Position numbers and translations under genes: made by a program. The notes below the pieces were generated by a model. It did no database searches. It worked only from the letters and a program-made list of their open reading frames with translations, and had not been told where the DNA came from. Source: Cryomorphaceae bacterium (GTDB lineage Bacteria; Bacteroidota; Bacteroidia; Flavobacteriales_D; Crocinitomicaceae). Taken from it: a stretch of DNA of 52,540 nt. Positions 18,116 through 26,132 of this stretch are shown in pieces; position 1 is the first letter of the stretch; each line of letters starts with the position of its first letter. The stretch covers positions 1 through 52,540 of the forward strand of contig JAJTGF010000013.1 of NCBI GenBank assembly GCA_021299335.1, given 5' to 3'.

Positions 18116-18142
18116 CTTATTGCTTGATAAATTGCAATAAGC
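18115..18142. other. 9-bp perfect inverted repeat across a convergent gene junction
   Basis: GCTTATTGC and GCAATAAGC flank a 10-base loop. It begins on the last base of the VIT-gene stop codon and covers the last eight codons of the facing SprB-repeat gene. No T-run follows on either side. It may stop or stabilise both transcripts. Confidence 0.55.
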
Positions 18143-21100
18143 CGCTTTGTCCTTCTTCGTAGATTCCTAAATAATAGCTTCCGGCAGCAATTTTAGGGCT
18201 CAGTTCGATGGTTTGCTTCACTTTACCGTTGGAGGCTTTCAAAGCAAAACTCGCAATGTGTTGGCCCTTTAAATTGAAAAGTTTGGCTTCTAATCCAGCG
18301 CTCTTAATGCCTTCAATTTGGAGTTCAAAAATGCCGTTATTCGGATTTGGATACAGCTGCATCACTTGAAAGTTCAATTCGGATAGGCTAGAGCTATTGA
18401 CCACCACCTCAATGGCCGTAACGCAGCCATTGTTGTCTTTTACATAACAAGTGTAAGTACCTATAGCCAAACCAGAGAAGAAAGAACCGGAATAGTAATT
18501 CTGACCATCCATGGAATAGGTGTAAGGCGAGTTCCCGCCGCTTGCAGCGAGTGCAATGGTGCCGTCGTTTCCGTTAGAAACTGTTGTATTTGCAGTTAGC
18601 ATAAGTGCAGCGGGCTCGGTAATTGTACTGGTGAAGTCTTGCTGACACCCGTTGGCATCGGTAGCCGTTAGTGTGTAGGTTCCTGCTGGCAAACTTGAAA
18701 ATACAGGACTCGTAGATGCAGCACCACCATTGAGGGCATAGGTGTACGGGCTCGTTCCTCCGCTCACTTGGCAATTGAGCGAACCGTCGTTGGCACCATT
18801 GCAACTGATCATTGTCGGAATCATGTTAACGCTCAGTGGGGTAGGCTCAGTTACGATATAGGTGAGGGATGTGCTGCAGCCATTGGCATCGATGACTCCG
18901 ATGGTGTAGGTGCCAGCACCCAAATTATTAAAGGTGTTGCTCGCTTGATCAGCACCATTGTTGATAGAGAAATTGTAGGGTGCTGTTCCACCATTTGGCG
19001 TCACGACAATATTCGCGGTTTGTGAGCCTGCACAAGCAATCGTGGTAGTCTGGACAACGCTCGCATTGATCGAGGCTGTGGCGGCAATTGTAAATGTTCC
19101 GGAGACAGCACATCCTTGGTTATCTGTAACAGTATAGGTGTAGTTGCCTGCGCTGAGGTTGTTGAAGGTATTCGAAGTTTGAGCAGGAGCGTTATCGAGG
19201 GCATAGGTGTAAGGACTGTTATTGCCTGTCGCTTGTAACACAACCACACCATTGCTGGCATTGCAACTTGGTTGCTGACTCACAACGGCATTGACGGTTA
19301 CATTAGATGCGCCAATGACATTGATGTTCAGGTTAAATTGATCATTACAGGTATTTTCGTCGTTACCCAAGCCATTGATATTGGCCAGCTGCAAAAGAAC
19401 GTTGTTTGAACCAGCCTGGAGCCCAGAAACAGTAAAGAAAATGGTATCGATGGCTTGATACCCACCAAGACTGGAGCTCGTAAAGGCCTGACTCGTTGGA
19501 TTAGCTGTTCCTATTTGACTAGAAACGGTAAACGTATTGACAGCGTTAACGCCGCGGTTTTCAACGATGATCGCAATTTGAGTGCTGGCTCCGCAAATAC
19601 CGCCTGTTTGGGTGGTGTAGGCATCAAGAATAGCTAAGTCTAGGCTATCAGGATTCATTTTAAAGGCAGATACATTGGTGACGATATTGTTGTTGGAATT
19701 CATGACCACGCCGGTGTAATAGAAGGTAAGACCGTCGAAATCGTCGATGCACATATGGTGGTAATCACCCCAGCGCGTGTTGGAAGTACGTGCAGACAAG
19801 CCCTGCTTGATCATGGTTTCGGGTAGCGTCATTTGCCCAAGTGGATCACAAGCTTTGCGGCCAGTCATTTGGATGGAGGGGTAGTCTGGCGCGGTGCTGC
19901 CCGAAGTGGAATAGGCCAACATGATATTTCCGTACTTATCAATATTAATGGCGGGCATCCAGCGATTGAGCGTGGTTCCTGGCGCATAGGTTCCTTCTTG
20001 ATAGAGTGTCCAGGCACCAGTGCTGCCTGTTGGTCTGCGCAATTCTAGCCAACGTACACCCGCTCGGTTGTTACCGTTGACATCTGTTGCCAAGCAAAGC
20101 GCCATCGCTTGATGGTCTTGGAATACACGCATAGGTGCTTTGTACATAACGCATTCTCTGAGCGGATCTAGTTTCACGGTGGTGCCTGGCTGTGCAATAC
20201 AAGAAAAACTGGTGAGGCCACAGAGGTCGGAGTCAATTTCGGTAATTGGCACATCTTGAATTTTGGCAACGCTACCGGTGTTGTTGGTCCAGTTGATGGT
20301 CATTTCCCAAATTTCGATCCAGTCGTTGGTAGGGCTATCCGGAGATCCGTTGCTGTGCTTTTCGTCGTCGCGGTGGCGCACAAATAGTGGTTTTTGACCA
20401 GCGGGTCCGGCGAGGTCTCCTTCTAGATCTACGGGTGTTATGGATTGAAAACCAAAGCCATTGAGCGTATAGCCGATGGCCACGCCTATAAATGGAGAAG
20501 TGGCACCACTGACTAGTGCGCTGAGTTTCATCGCATAAACGCGCGGAGGCCCACCTTCATTGGTGGAGGCCAACAAAGCATCTGAGGTTTCGCATATGCT
20601 CCATTTTGGATAATCAGGGAAATTTGGACAAGTAAATTGATAAAAATAATAGGCACCTTGGGGATTGCTCGTTTGGGATACGTATACGAGAAGCTTCTTT
20701 TGAGCTTGTGTGGAAAATTGGGTGATGATCCAGCGTTTGGCTGTTTTGTAATAAAGGATCACGGGGTCTCCAAGACCGGTAACCGTTGGACTCCCAAGGG
20801 TGGCCATCACTAAAGTACCGCTGACGCTTGCCCCGGTTGTTTTGTTAAAAATTTTGTAAGAGCCGCCGCTTCCAGAATTGGTTCCCTGAATGTAAACCGT
20901 TGAATCTGACTCTCCTGAAGGGTCTGGCGGCGAAATTCCATTGCCAATACCCTGTACTTGCCATAACAAACTGGCAGAGGTTGTTTTTTGTTGATTATTG
21001 TTGCCATGCTGTTGCCAAACCCAATCGGGCTGGTGTGCATTGAAACCCATTTGAACGGGAACCTCGCGTCCTTTGAAATTGGGAATCACGATGTCTTTTT

Positions 21101-21230
21101 TGGGATCTGCTTGGTTAGGAGCTGCAACCAATTGTGCTGTGGTTGGCGTTACATAGCCGTAAAATTCGGCGTTTTGAGCAAAAATAGAGCTGCAGCAACA
21201 GAGCAGGACGGAGAGTAAGCGTAGTTTCAT
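18117..21230 (-). CDS. large secreted protein with SprB-type repeats and T9SS tail
   Basis: A 1037-residue exported protein. Residues 1-18 are a signal peptide (ending IFAQ). The N-terminal ~510 residues form an uncharacterised domain with a beta-propeller look (TKRWIITQFS, 'GYTLNGFGFQSITPVDLEGD', RWMPAINIDKYGNIMLAY). Residues ~520-640 resemble a CARDB/Ig-like module ('AIIVENRGVNAVNTFTV'). Four SprB-type repeats of ~75 residues follow (~652-945). The last ~80 residues, from LYPNPNNGIFELQI, are a type A T9SS sorting domain. SprB repeats are known from the gliding adhesin of Flavobacterium johnsoniae; here they mark a surface protein, perhaps for adhesion. Convergent with the VIT gene, divergent from yaaA. 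Confidence 0.85.
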   Translation of the reverse strand: MKLRLLSVLLCCCSSIFAQNAEFYGYVTPTTAQLVAAPNQADPKKDIVIPNFKGREVPVQMGFNAHQPDWVWQQHGNNNQQKTTSASLLWQVQGIGNGISPPDPSGESDSTVYIQGTNSGSGGSYKIFNKTTGASVSGTLVMATLGSPTVTGLGDPVILYYKTAKRWIITQFSTQAQKKLLVYVSQTSNPQGAYYFYQFTCPNFPDYPKWSICETSDALLASTNEGGPPRVYAMKLSALVSGATSPFIGVAIGYTLNGFGFQSITPVDLEGDLAGPAGQKPLFVRHRDDEKHSNGSPDSPTNDWIEIWEMTINWTNNTGSVAKIQDVPITEIDSDLCGLTSFSCIAQPGTTVKLDPLRECVMYKAPMRVFQDHQAMALCLATDVNGNNRAGVRWLELRRPTGSTGAWTLYQEGTYAPGTTLNRWMPAINIDKYGNIMLAYSTSGSTAPDYPSIQMTGRKACDPLGQMTLPETMIKQGLSARTSNTRWGDYHHMCIDDFDGLTFYYTGVVMNSNNNIVTNVSAFKMNPDSLDLAILDAYTTQTGGICGASTQIAIIVENRGVNAVNTFTVSSQIGTANPTSQAFTSSSLGGYQAIDTIFFTVSGLQAGSNNVLLQLANINGLGNDENTCNDQFNLNINVIGASNVTVNAVVSQQPSCNASNGVVVLQATGNNSPYTYALDNAPAQTSNTFNNLSAGNYTYTVTDNQGCAVSGTFTIAATASINASVVQTTTIACAGSQTANIVVTPNGGTAPYNFSINNGADQASNTFNNLGAGTYTIGVIDANGCSTSLTYIVTEPTPLSVNMIPTMISCNGANDGSLNCQVSGGTSPYTYALNGGAASTSPVFSSLPAGTYTLTATDANGCQQDFTSTITEPAALMLTANTTVSNGNDGTIALAASGGNSPYTYSMDGQNYYSGSFFSGLAIGTYTCYVKDNNGCVTAIEVVVNSSSLSELNFQVMQLYPNPNNGIFELQIEGIKSAGLEAKLFNLKGQHIASFALKASNGKVKQTIELSPKIAAGSYYLGIYEEGQSGLLQFIKQ
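18395..19277 (-). repeat. four tandem SprB-type protein repeats
   Basis: Each ~225-base unit encodes a Cys near the start (SCNASNG, ACAGSQT, SCNGAND), then GG-x-S/A-PY-x-Y/F, a Gly, 'F..L.AGTYT', 'V.D.NGC' and a closing strand often followed by EP. The fourth unit is divergent at its first Cys position. They are amino acid repeats; the DNA has diverged, so recent tandem duplication is not evident. Confidence 0.8.
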
Positions 21231-21295
21231 AGTTTAGGGTTGAGTTTAGCACGTTGAAATTATGAAATTTTATCCAAAAATTAGCCTTCTAATAC

Positions 21296-21303
21296 TATTT
21301 TTA
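21296..21303 (+). promoter_or_regulatory. candidate -7 box of yaaA, 4 nt before ATG
   Basis: TATTTTTA matches TAnnTTTG in all fixed positions but the last, then tggc and the ATG at 21308. The same 4-nt spacing as at dnaX, dnaB and others suggests a leaderless mRNA. Confidence 0.4.
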
Positions 21304-21307
21304 TGGC

Positions 21308-22057
21308 ATGAAAATCATTCTATCTCCAGCTAAGCTCATGCGGCCTTATTTCAGCCCTCCATCGGGTAAATTGCTCTTTAAAAAGCAAGCCCAGCAGCTC
21401 ATGAGTGAACTAAAGCGTTGGAGCGTCACGGATTTGATGCGGCAAATGAAATTATCAGAAGAAAAAGGGAATGAAACCTTTCACATGATTCAGCAATGGG
21501 GGGCCAAGAAAAATCAAATAAATAGCGCACCAGCGCTCTTTGCTTACATCGGCGAAGCCTTCAAAGCGCTAGATGCCGATCATTTGAAAGAGGAGGAAGT
21601 CGCCTATTTGAATAAGCATCTATTTATTTTATCTGGCTTGTATGGTTTACTGCGTGCAAATGATCTAATAGAGCCTTATCGTTTGGAAATGGCACAGCGC
21701 GGTGTGGCACCCGAGGAGCAGTCGTTGTATCATTTTTGGAGAGCAGACGTCCAAAAAAACATGCTGAAGCAACTCACAAAAGGGGAGAGCCTGCTCAATT
21801 TAGCAAGTTCAGAATACAGCGACCTTTTGCAAGCCCCTAAATTGAGGTCAATCATGTACACGCCTCATTTTTATGAAAAGAAAAATGGGGAACTCAAGTC
21901 AGTATCGGTTTTTTCGAAACAAGCCCGCGGCACGATGGCCAGGTGGTGTGCCGTATACAACATAGTTCAGCCTTTAGATATCAAGTCGTTTGATGAGCTT
22001 GGCTACCAATTCAGTTCTGAAAATTCTGATGGGAACGAACTGGTTTTTATCCGTTAA
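21308..22057 (+). CDS. yaaA: peroxide stress protein YaaA
   Basis: A 249-residue cytosolic protein of the YaaA/DUF328 family. Landmarks: MKIILSPAKLM at the start, 'FAYIGEAFKALDADHL' (family form: x-A-x-x-G-x-x-Y-x-x-L/D), FILSGLYGLLRANDLIEPYRLEM (in two parts around SGLYG.L), LNLASSEYSDLL and the tail 'GYQFSSENSDGNELVFIR'. In E. coli YaaA lowers free iron during H2O2 stress and binds DNA; that is family knowledge, not shown here. No peroxide-type regulatory site is evident upstream. The 3' end overlaps the convergent DUF2452 gene by 11 bases. Confidence 0.95.
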   Translation: MKIILSPAKLMRPYFSPPSGKLLFKKQAQQLMSELKRWSVTDLMRQMKLSEEKGNETFHMIQQWGAKKNQINSAPALFAYIGEAFKALDADHLKEEEVAYLNKHLFILSGLYGLLRANDLIEPYRLEMAQRGVAPEEQSLYHFWRADVQKNMLKQLTKGESLLNLASSEYSDLLQAPKLRSIMYTPHFYEKKNGELKSVSVFSKQARGTMARWCAVYNIVQPLDIKSFDELGYQFSSENSDGNELVFIR

Positions 22058-22523
22058 AATCAAAGTCAGGAGCTTGCTCAATGATTTCCCAGGTGTGGTC
22101 TGCAAGTAATTTGACACTGGCTAGGTAGGTGAGCTTGTCGCCAGATTTACCCCAAGAAAGCGGGCCAATGAGCGAAAGCATGAGTTTTTCATCCGCTTTG
22201 CGGTACAAGTGATAGACATGATTGATCAGCGGCTCGAAGCGCAATTCGGTTTGATAGATGTAATCCGAAATGGTTTTTCTGGCTTGAATTTTTTGGGCTT
22301 GAGCGGCTAGTAACTGCATTTGTTCGTATATCTGAGACAGCTGCATATCCGTTTGTTGGTTCATAGCGCTCAGTGCGCGACCTTTGAGTTTGCCGGTATC
22401 TTCGGGCTTGATCACGGCGCCACCAACAGTATGAGCATAAGGAAGCAAATGCGGATTGCTCGCAATTTTGTCAGGGTCAATCGGGTTGACAAACGCTTTT
22501 TTTGACTTTTTATCTTGCTTCAT
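22047..22523 (-). CDS. DUF2452 domain protein
   Basis: A 158-residue cytosolic protein recognised as DUF2452, a family known in Bacteroidota and some eukaryotes with no assigned function. Visible family marks: NPIDPDKIASNPHLLPYAHT near the N-terminus, GGAVIKPEDTGKLKGRA, 'MNQQTDMQLSQIYEQMQLL', then an aromatic core FEPLINHVYHLY and the end YLASVKLLADHTWEII. The start lies one base after the stop of the FAD oxidoreductase gene (TAG-A-ATG), so the two are an operon. It overlaps the yaaA 3' end. Confidence 0.9.
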   Translation of the reverse strand: MKQDKKSKKAFVNPIDPDKIASNPHLLPYAHTVGGAVIKPEDTGKLKGRALSAMNQQTDMQLSQIYEQMQLLAAQAQKIQARKTISDYIYQTELRFEPLINHVYHLYRKADEKLMLSLIGPLSWGKSGDKLTYLASVKLLADHTWEIIEQAPDFDFNG

Positions 22524-22524
22524 T

Positions 22525-23646
22525 CTAGACCAATTTACTCAGGGCAGCACCAACGGCAGTTCCAATTGCTACACCCATGCCTCCCATTCGAACACCTGCA
22601 TGTACGTTTTTGTTCAGCGACCTAATAATTGGTTTTTTTTCAGGACCCACACACATGATCCCCGACCATTCTTGGTCAATTTCAAAAGCTTGTCCGGGTA
22701 AAATCTCAGTGCTCAGTTTGTTTAAGAGCGCAGCACGTATGCGTTCATTTTTGTCAAATGTTGTCGTCGTTTCAGTTTCAAAATCAAGGTGCCTTCCGCC
22801 ACCTAATAAGATGCGATTCCCGATATCTCTAAAGTAGTAATAGCCCTTGTCGCTGTGAAATGTACCTTTGATGCGGTGTTTCATGGGTTTGGTAAGCAAA
22901 ACTTGCGCCCGAGCAGGTCTGAGCTCATTCTGAAAATAGGTTTGCGCAAAACCATTTGTACACAAGAAAAGATGTTGGGCCGAGAGTTCACCATGTGTAG
23001 TAGCAATCAAAACGTCATCATCGCTCGATTCCCATTTGATTACTTCAGTTGCAAATAAAAATTGAATGCCTTGCGCACTGCATTGTTGGTGAAGTTGATG
23101 GATCAATAATCCGGTGTCTAGAGCGCCTTCAAAAGCATTGAAGTAGGCCACTTGGAATCCTTGGAAGCCAAATTTGCTTTCATAGGTCGTATCTTTTTGG
23201 TAAACATGAGCGTAACCAAAACGCTTTTGAAATTGCTCATTTAAAAAGGGTATAAATTCAGGATCCAAGTCTTTTTCGCTGGCGCTGATTAAGTCCCAAG
23301 AGCCACAATTTTGGTAGCGCATGGCTGCAGCGGGCACTCTTTTTTGAAGCTGCTCCAAGCCTTTGAGCCTCAGCTCAATGGTTTCCCAAACTTTATCTTC
23401 GGGCATGTGGCAGAGGTCGTCTTGGATTTCTGTTGGACTACCAAAGCAGGCAAAACCTGCATTTTTTGTACTAGCGCCTGTTGGTAAATAACCTCGTTCA
23501 AGGATCAATATTTTTTCTGTCGGGAAGCGCTCGCGCAAGGAGAGCGCAGTAGACATGCCGATGAGCCCAGCGCCCACAATAACGAAGGTATTGCCGACAA
23601 TATATTGTTCGCGTTCCCAGTAACTCAATTGATCAAAGCGCAGCAT
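22525..23646 (-). CDS. FAD-dependent oxidoreductase (DAO / D-amino acid oxidase type)
   Basis: A 373-residue flavoenzyme of the DAO superfamily, cytosolic. The Rossmann FAD-binding motif is FVIVGAGLIGMSTA (glycines at 25-30), followed by LILERGYLPTGASTKNAGFA, the typical second FAD contact. A later strand 'HLFLCTNGFAQ' and the C-terminal GVRMGGMGVAIGTAVG complete the FAD site. Members oxidise amines or imino groups of amino acids; the substrate is not predictable. The frame is open 33 codons upstream, but the promoter box at 23687-23694 lies there and the ATG at 23646 gives the normal family N-terminus. Operon with the DUF2452 gene downstream. Confidence 0.88.
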   Translation of the reverse strand: MLRFDQLSYWEREQYIVGNTFVIVGAGLIGMSTALSLRERFPTEKILILERGYLPTGASTKNAGFACFGSPTEIQDDLCHMPEDKVWETIELRLKGLEQLQKRVPAAAMRYQNCGSWDLISASEKDLDPEFIPFLNEQFQKRFGYAHVYQKDTTYESKFGFQGFQVAYFNAFEGALDTGLLIHQLHQQCSAQGIQFLFATEVIKWESSDDDVLIATTHGELSAQHLFLCTNGFAQTYFQNELRPARAQVLLTKPMKHRIKGTFHSDKGYYYFRDIGNRILLGGGRHLDFETETTTTFDKNERIRAALLNKLSTEILPGQAFEIDQEWSGIMCVGPEKKPIIRSLNKNVHAGVRMGGMGVAIGTAVGAALSKLV

Positions 23647-23686
23647 TTTTTTTACTCGTTGATTTTTAGCAAATTTGTGTTTGAAA

Positions 23687-23694
23687 CAAATGTA
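23687..23694 (-). promoter_or_regulatory. -7 promoter box of the FAD oxidoreductase operon
   Basis: TACATTTG on the minus strand is an exact TAnnTTTG match, predicting a ~36-base leader. It is part of an imperfect dyad (ATTTGT...ACAAAT) in this divergent intergenic region. Confidence 0.55.
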
Positions 23695-23737
23695 CCAAAT
23701 TGCGTTGAATAGGTCATTTGACAAACCATAGATTGAC

Positions 23738-25939
23738 ATGATCAAATTACTCTATTTTGTATTGTTGCTAATTCCTGCTGGGCTCTTTGCACAGCGTGAT
23801 TTTCTCGTTGTGATCGAAGGAAGCACGACGAACTTACTCGATCAGCGCGCTGTCGTCGGCGTGACCATCGATATCATGCAGCAAGATGCCGTCCTGACTA
23901 AAGTACTGAGCAACCAAAGCGGCCAATTTTATGCATCGGCCAAGATATCGCAAGGGCAGCCCATTCAAGTGCGCCTGACTAAAGGTGGTTTTTTGACCAA
24001 GCAGGTCTTACTCGACCTCACCACACTTCAAAGTCAGTCGAGTAGTCCAGGCGGTCTGCAACTGACCCGTAACTTGAATTGCGAACTCTATGAGCTCCGA
24101 CCTGACGTCGATCTATCTTTTGCCAAAAACGCAGTGACCGATAAATACGTTTGGTCAAACGGTGCTTTAGTTCATGTTCCGTTGGTCAAAACAGACGCAG
24201 ATCAAAAAGCAAAAGCGGCATATCAATTGGCAATAGACCAGAAAGCATATCAGCGTCATATGCTTGCTGCCGAGAAAGCGAATGCAGCCCAAAACCAAGA
24301 TCAGGCGGTTGTTTACCTCGATTCTGCCCTGCTCGTTATCCCAAACGATGCCCCCGCCAAACTCAAAAAAGAACAGATCTTAAGCGCACAAGCTGCTGAA
24401 CGCAAACGCATCCAAGACGAAGCGCTTCAGGCCAGCCTCCTCCGTGAAGCCATTGCCGCTCGCCAAGCCGGTGACCTCAACTTGGCAAGCCAAAAAATCA
24501 AAGAGGCCGCTGCTGTATTGCCCAATAATTCTGCAGTGGTTCAAGAGCAAACAAACATCGATAAAATGCGCACTGAAGCAGCAGATGCCCAAGCCAAAAC
24601 CATGGCTTTTCAAAAGGCTATGCAAGCAGCTGCCGCATTAGTAAACGCTAAAAAATACGACGAGGCCGAGACCAAATACAAAGAGGCACAACAAATCAAA
24701 CCAACAGAAAAAGAAGCCGTCAATGCCCAATTGCTCCTGCTCAAAGAATTGAAATTTGACATCCAGAACGAGGCAGAGCTCAAACGCACCATGAAGTTGG
24801 CCAATGACCAATACCTCCAAAAGAAATATGACCTTGCTCTTGAGACTTACAAAAAAGCGGATCAACAAATTGCGCTTTTTCACAAGCAAAGCCTCATCGA
24901 TAGCTATTCCAAAGAATTACAGGCGGGTATCAAACGCGTGACCGAAGGGATCAACTCGATGTCTCAGGTCTATCAAAATCAATTAGCGAAGGCCAACGAG
25001 AATTTCAACAAAGGCCCACAATTCTACGGCACAGCCAAATCAATTCTGAATTCAGACCCCATGAAAAGCCGCCAAAACGAGCCTGAGGTCATTGAACTCA
25101 AAAACAAAATCAGTGCCATGGAGGCGTACTATGAGGCGCGCAAAACGGCCTACCAGTTGGTGAAGGCCAAAGACAACCCAGGTGCACTCAAAGCGCTTGA
25201 AAAACTTCATGCGTCCGGTTTGGCTCAGCAGCAATACCTCAATCAAAATGAGCTTCCAGGTATTCAAAAAAGCATGGACTCCTTGCGCATCATTTTGACG
25301 CCGGCACCCGTTGTAAAAGTGAAAGAAGATGCTGTGGTAGAGCCCGCAGGTATCCGCTTAACAGCTCCTGGTGAAGCAGTAAATGGAGAAAACTCAATGG
25401 TATTCAATGACCTACAAAGCAATCGCGAAGCCAAGCAAGAAAGTCCGTACCGTACACAGCAACAAATCAGAACCGAAGTCGAATACCAAAATTACTTCTC
25501 TCAACAAAATGCGGCTGTGGGCTCCTACGAAACGACTGCTCAATTTGAAATGACGCGTTCACAAAGAGAACTACAAAGCAGGCAAAACGAAGCAACCCAG
25601 CAAACACTCCAATCCGATCGCGCTCAAAAAACACAAGAATACGAGGTGGCTGTCCAGAACCGAGAGGCGCTTAGCGCACAGCATCAGCAAGACAACGTCA
25701 CCAATCTCAATGCCTGGAAAGACGCCAAAGACCACCAAAACCAAACCGAACAGAAAGCAGCAGACGGGCGTCAACAAAGCGAGCTCGATCGTTTGAATGT
25801 CATTCAAAACCAAAAAGACCTACAGGTTCAAAAAAGCCGCGCCGAAGATGAAAAAAATGTGACAGAACTCAACCAACGCACACAGGCGGTTACCTATACC
25901 AAACAAGTTCAGCAAGATGCCGCCGACATATCAAATTAA
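23738..25939 (+). CDS. exported TPR-rich protein, C-terminus frame-broken
   Basis: A 733-residue protein with a signal peptide (residues 1-19, ending LFAQ). Residues ~22-130 form a carboxypeptidase regulatory-like beta domain (LVVIEGSTTNLLDQRAV). Residues ~150-420 are Ala/Lys/Gln-rich TPR-like helices ('AKYDEAETKYKEAQQIKP' type units such as KKYDEAETKYKEAQ). Residues ~570-733 are a charged Gln/Glu-rich coiled coil. Related Bacteroidota proteins, as I recall them, close with a short beta motif containing 'VIIRRVVV' and a Trp; here that motif is encoded immediately downstream in another frame (25917-26126), so the frame seems broken near 25939. Periplasmic location is likely. Function unknown. 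Confidence 0.82.
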   Translation: MIKLLYFVLLLIPAGLFAQRDFLVVIEGSTTNLLDQRAVVGVTIDIMQQDAVLTKVLSNQSGQFYASAKISQGQPIQVRLTKGGFLTKQVLLDLTTLQSQSSSPGGLQLTRNLNCELYELRPDVDLSFAKNAVTDKYVWSNGALVHVPLVKTDADQKAKAAYQLAIDQKAYQRHMLAAEKANAAQNQDQAVVYLDSALLVIPNDAPAKLKKEQILSAQAAERKRIQDEALQASLLREAIAARQAGDLNLASQKIKEAAAVLPNNSAVVQEQTNIDKMRTEAADAQAKTMAFQKAMQAAAALVNAKKYDEAETKYKEAQQIKPTEKEAVNAQLLLLKELKFDIQNEAELKRTMKLANDQYLQKKYDLALETYKKADQQIALFHKQSLIDSYSKELQAGIKRVTEGINSMSQVYQNQLAKANENFNKGPQFYGTAKSILNSDPMKSRQNEPEVIELKNKISAMEAYYEARKTAYQLVKAKDNPGALKALEKLHASGLAQQQYLNQNELPGIQKSMDSLRIILTPAPVVKVKEDAVVEPAGIRLTAPGEAVNGENSMVFNDLQSNREAKQESPYRTQQQIRTEVEYQNYFSQQNAAVGSYETTAQFEMTRSQRELQSRQNEATQQTLQSDRAQKTQEYEVAVQNREALSAQHQQDNVTNLNAWKDAKDHQNQTEQKAADGRQQSELDRLNVIQNQKDLQVQKSRAEDEKNVTELNQRTQAVTYTKQVQQDAADISN

Positions 25940-26126
25940 AAACAAAGAAGGCTACGTGACCAAAGTGATCATCAGAAGGGTGGTTGTAGATCCGAACGGA
26001 CACGGCGTGGTCTATGAACAAACAACCGACGAAAACGGCAAAACTTATTTTACAAGAGACGGACAGGTGAGCACAGAATACATTTGGTTCAATGAATCTA
26101 CTGGTGCCAATGTCCTGACTAAATAA
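25917..26126 (+). pseudogene. displaced C-terminal domain of the TPR-rich protein
   Basis: This frame, open from 25863, encodes KNKEGYVTKVIIRRVVVDPN, 'GVVYEQTTDENGKTYFTRDG', and STEYIWFNES. The pattern VIIRR..V...G....Y......G...F...G...S...W is what I recall as the usual ending of long TPR/coiled-coil exported proteins of Flavobacteriales. It lacks a signal peptide and overlaps the preceding gene by 23 bases, so it is better explained as the end of that gene, displaced by +1 frame, than as an independent gene. Deleting one base near the TAA at 25937-25939 would join the two. Mpl starts six bases after its stop. Confidence 0.65.
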
Positions 26127-26132
26127 GTTGAC

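Noticed and set aside
18395-19277. Possible CRISPR-like or tandem DNA repeat
   Set aside because: The periodicity is at the protein level (SprB-type repeats of ~75 residues); nucleotide identity between units is low and there are no spacers.
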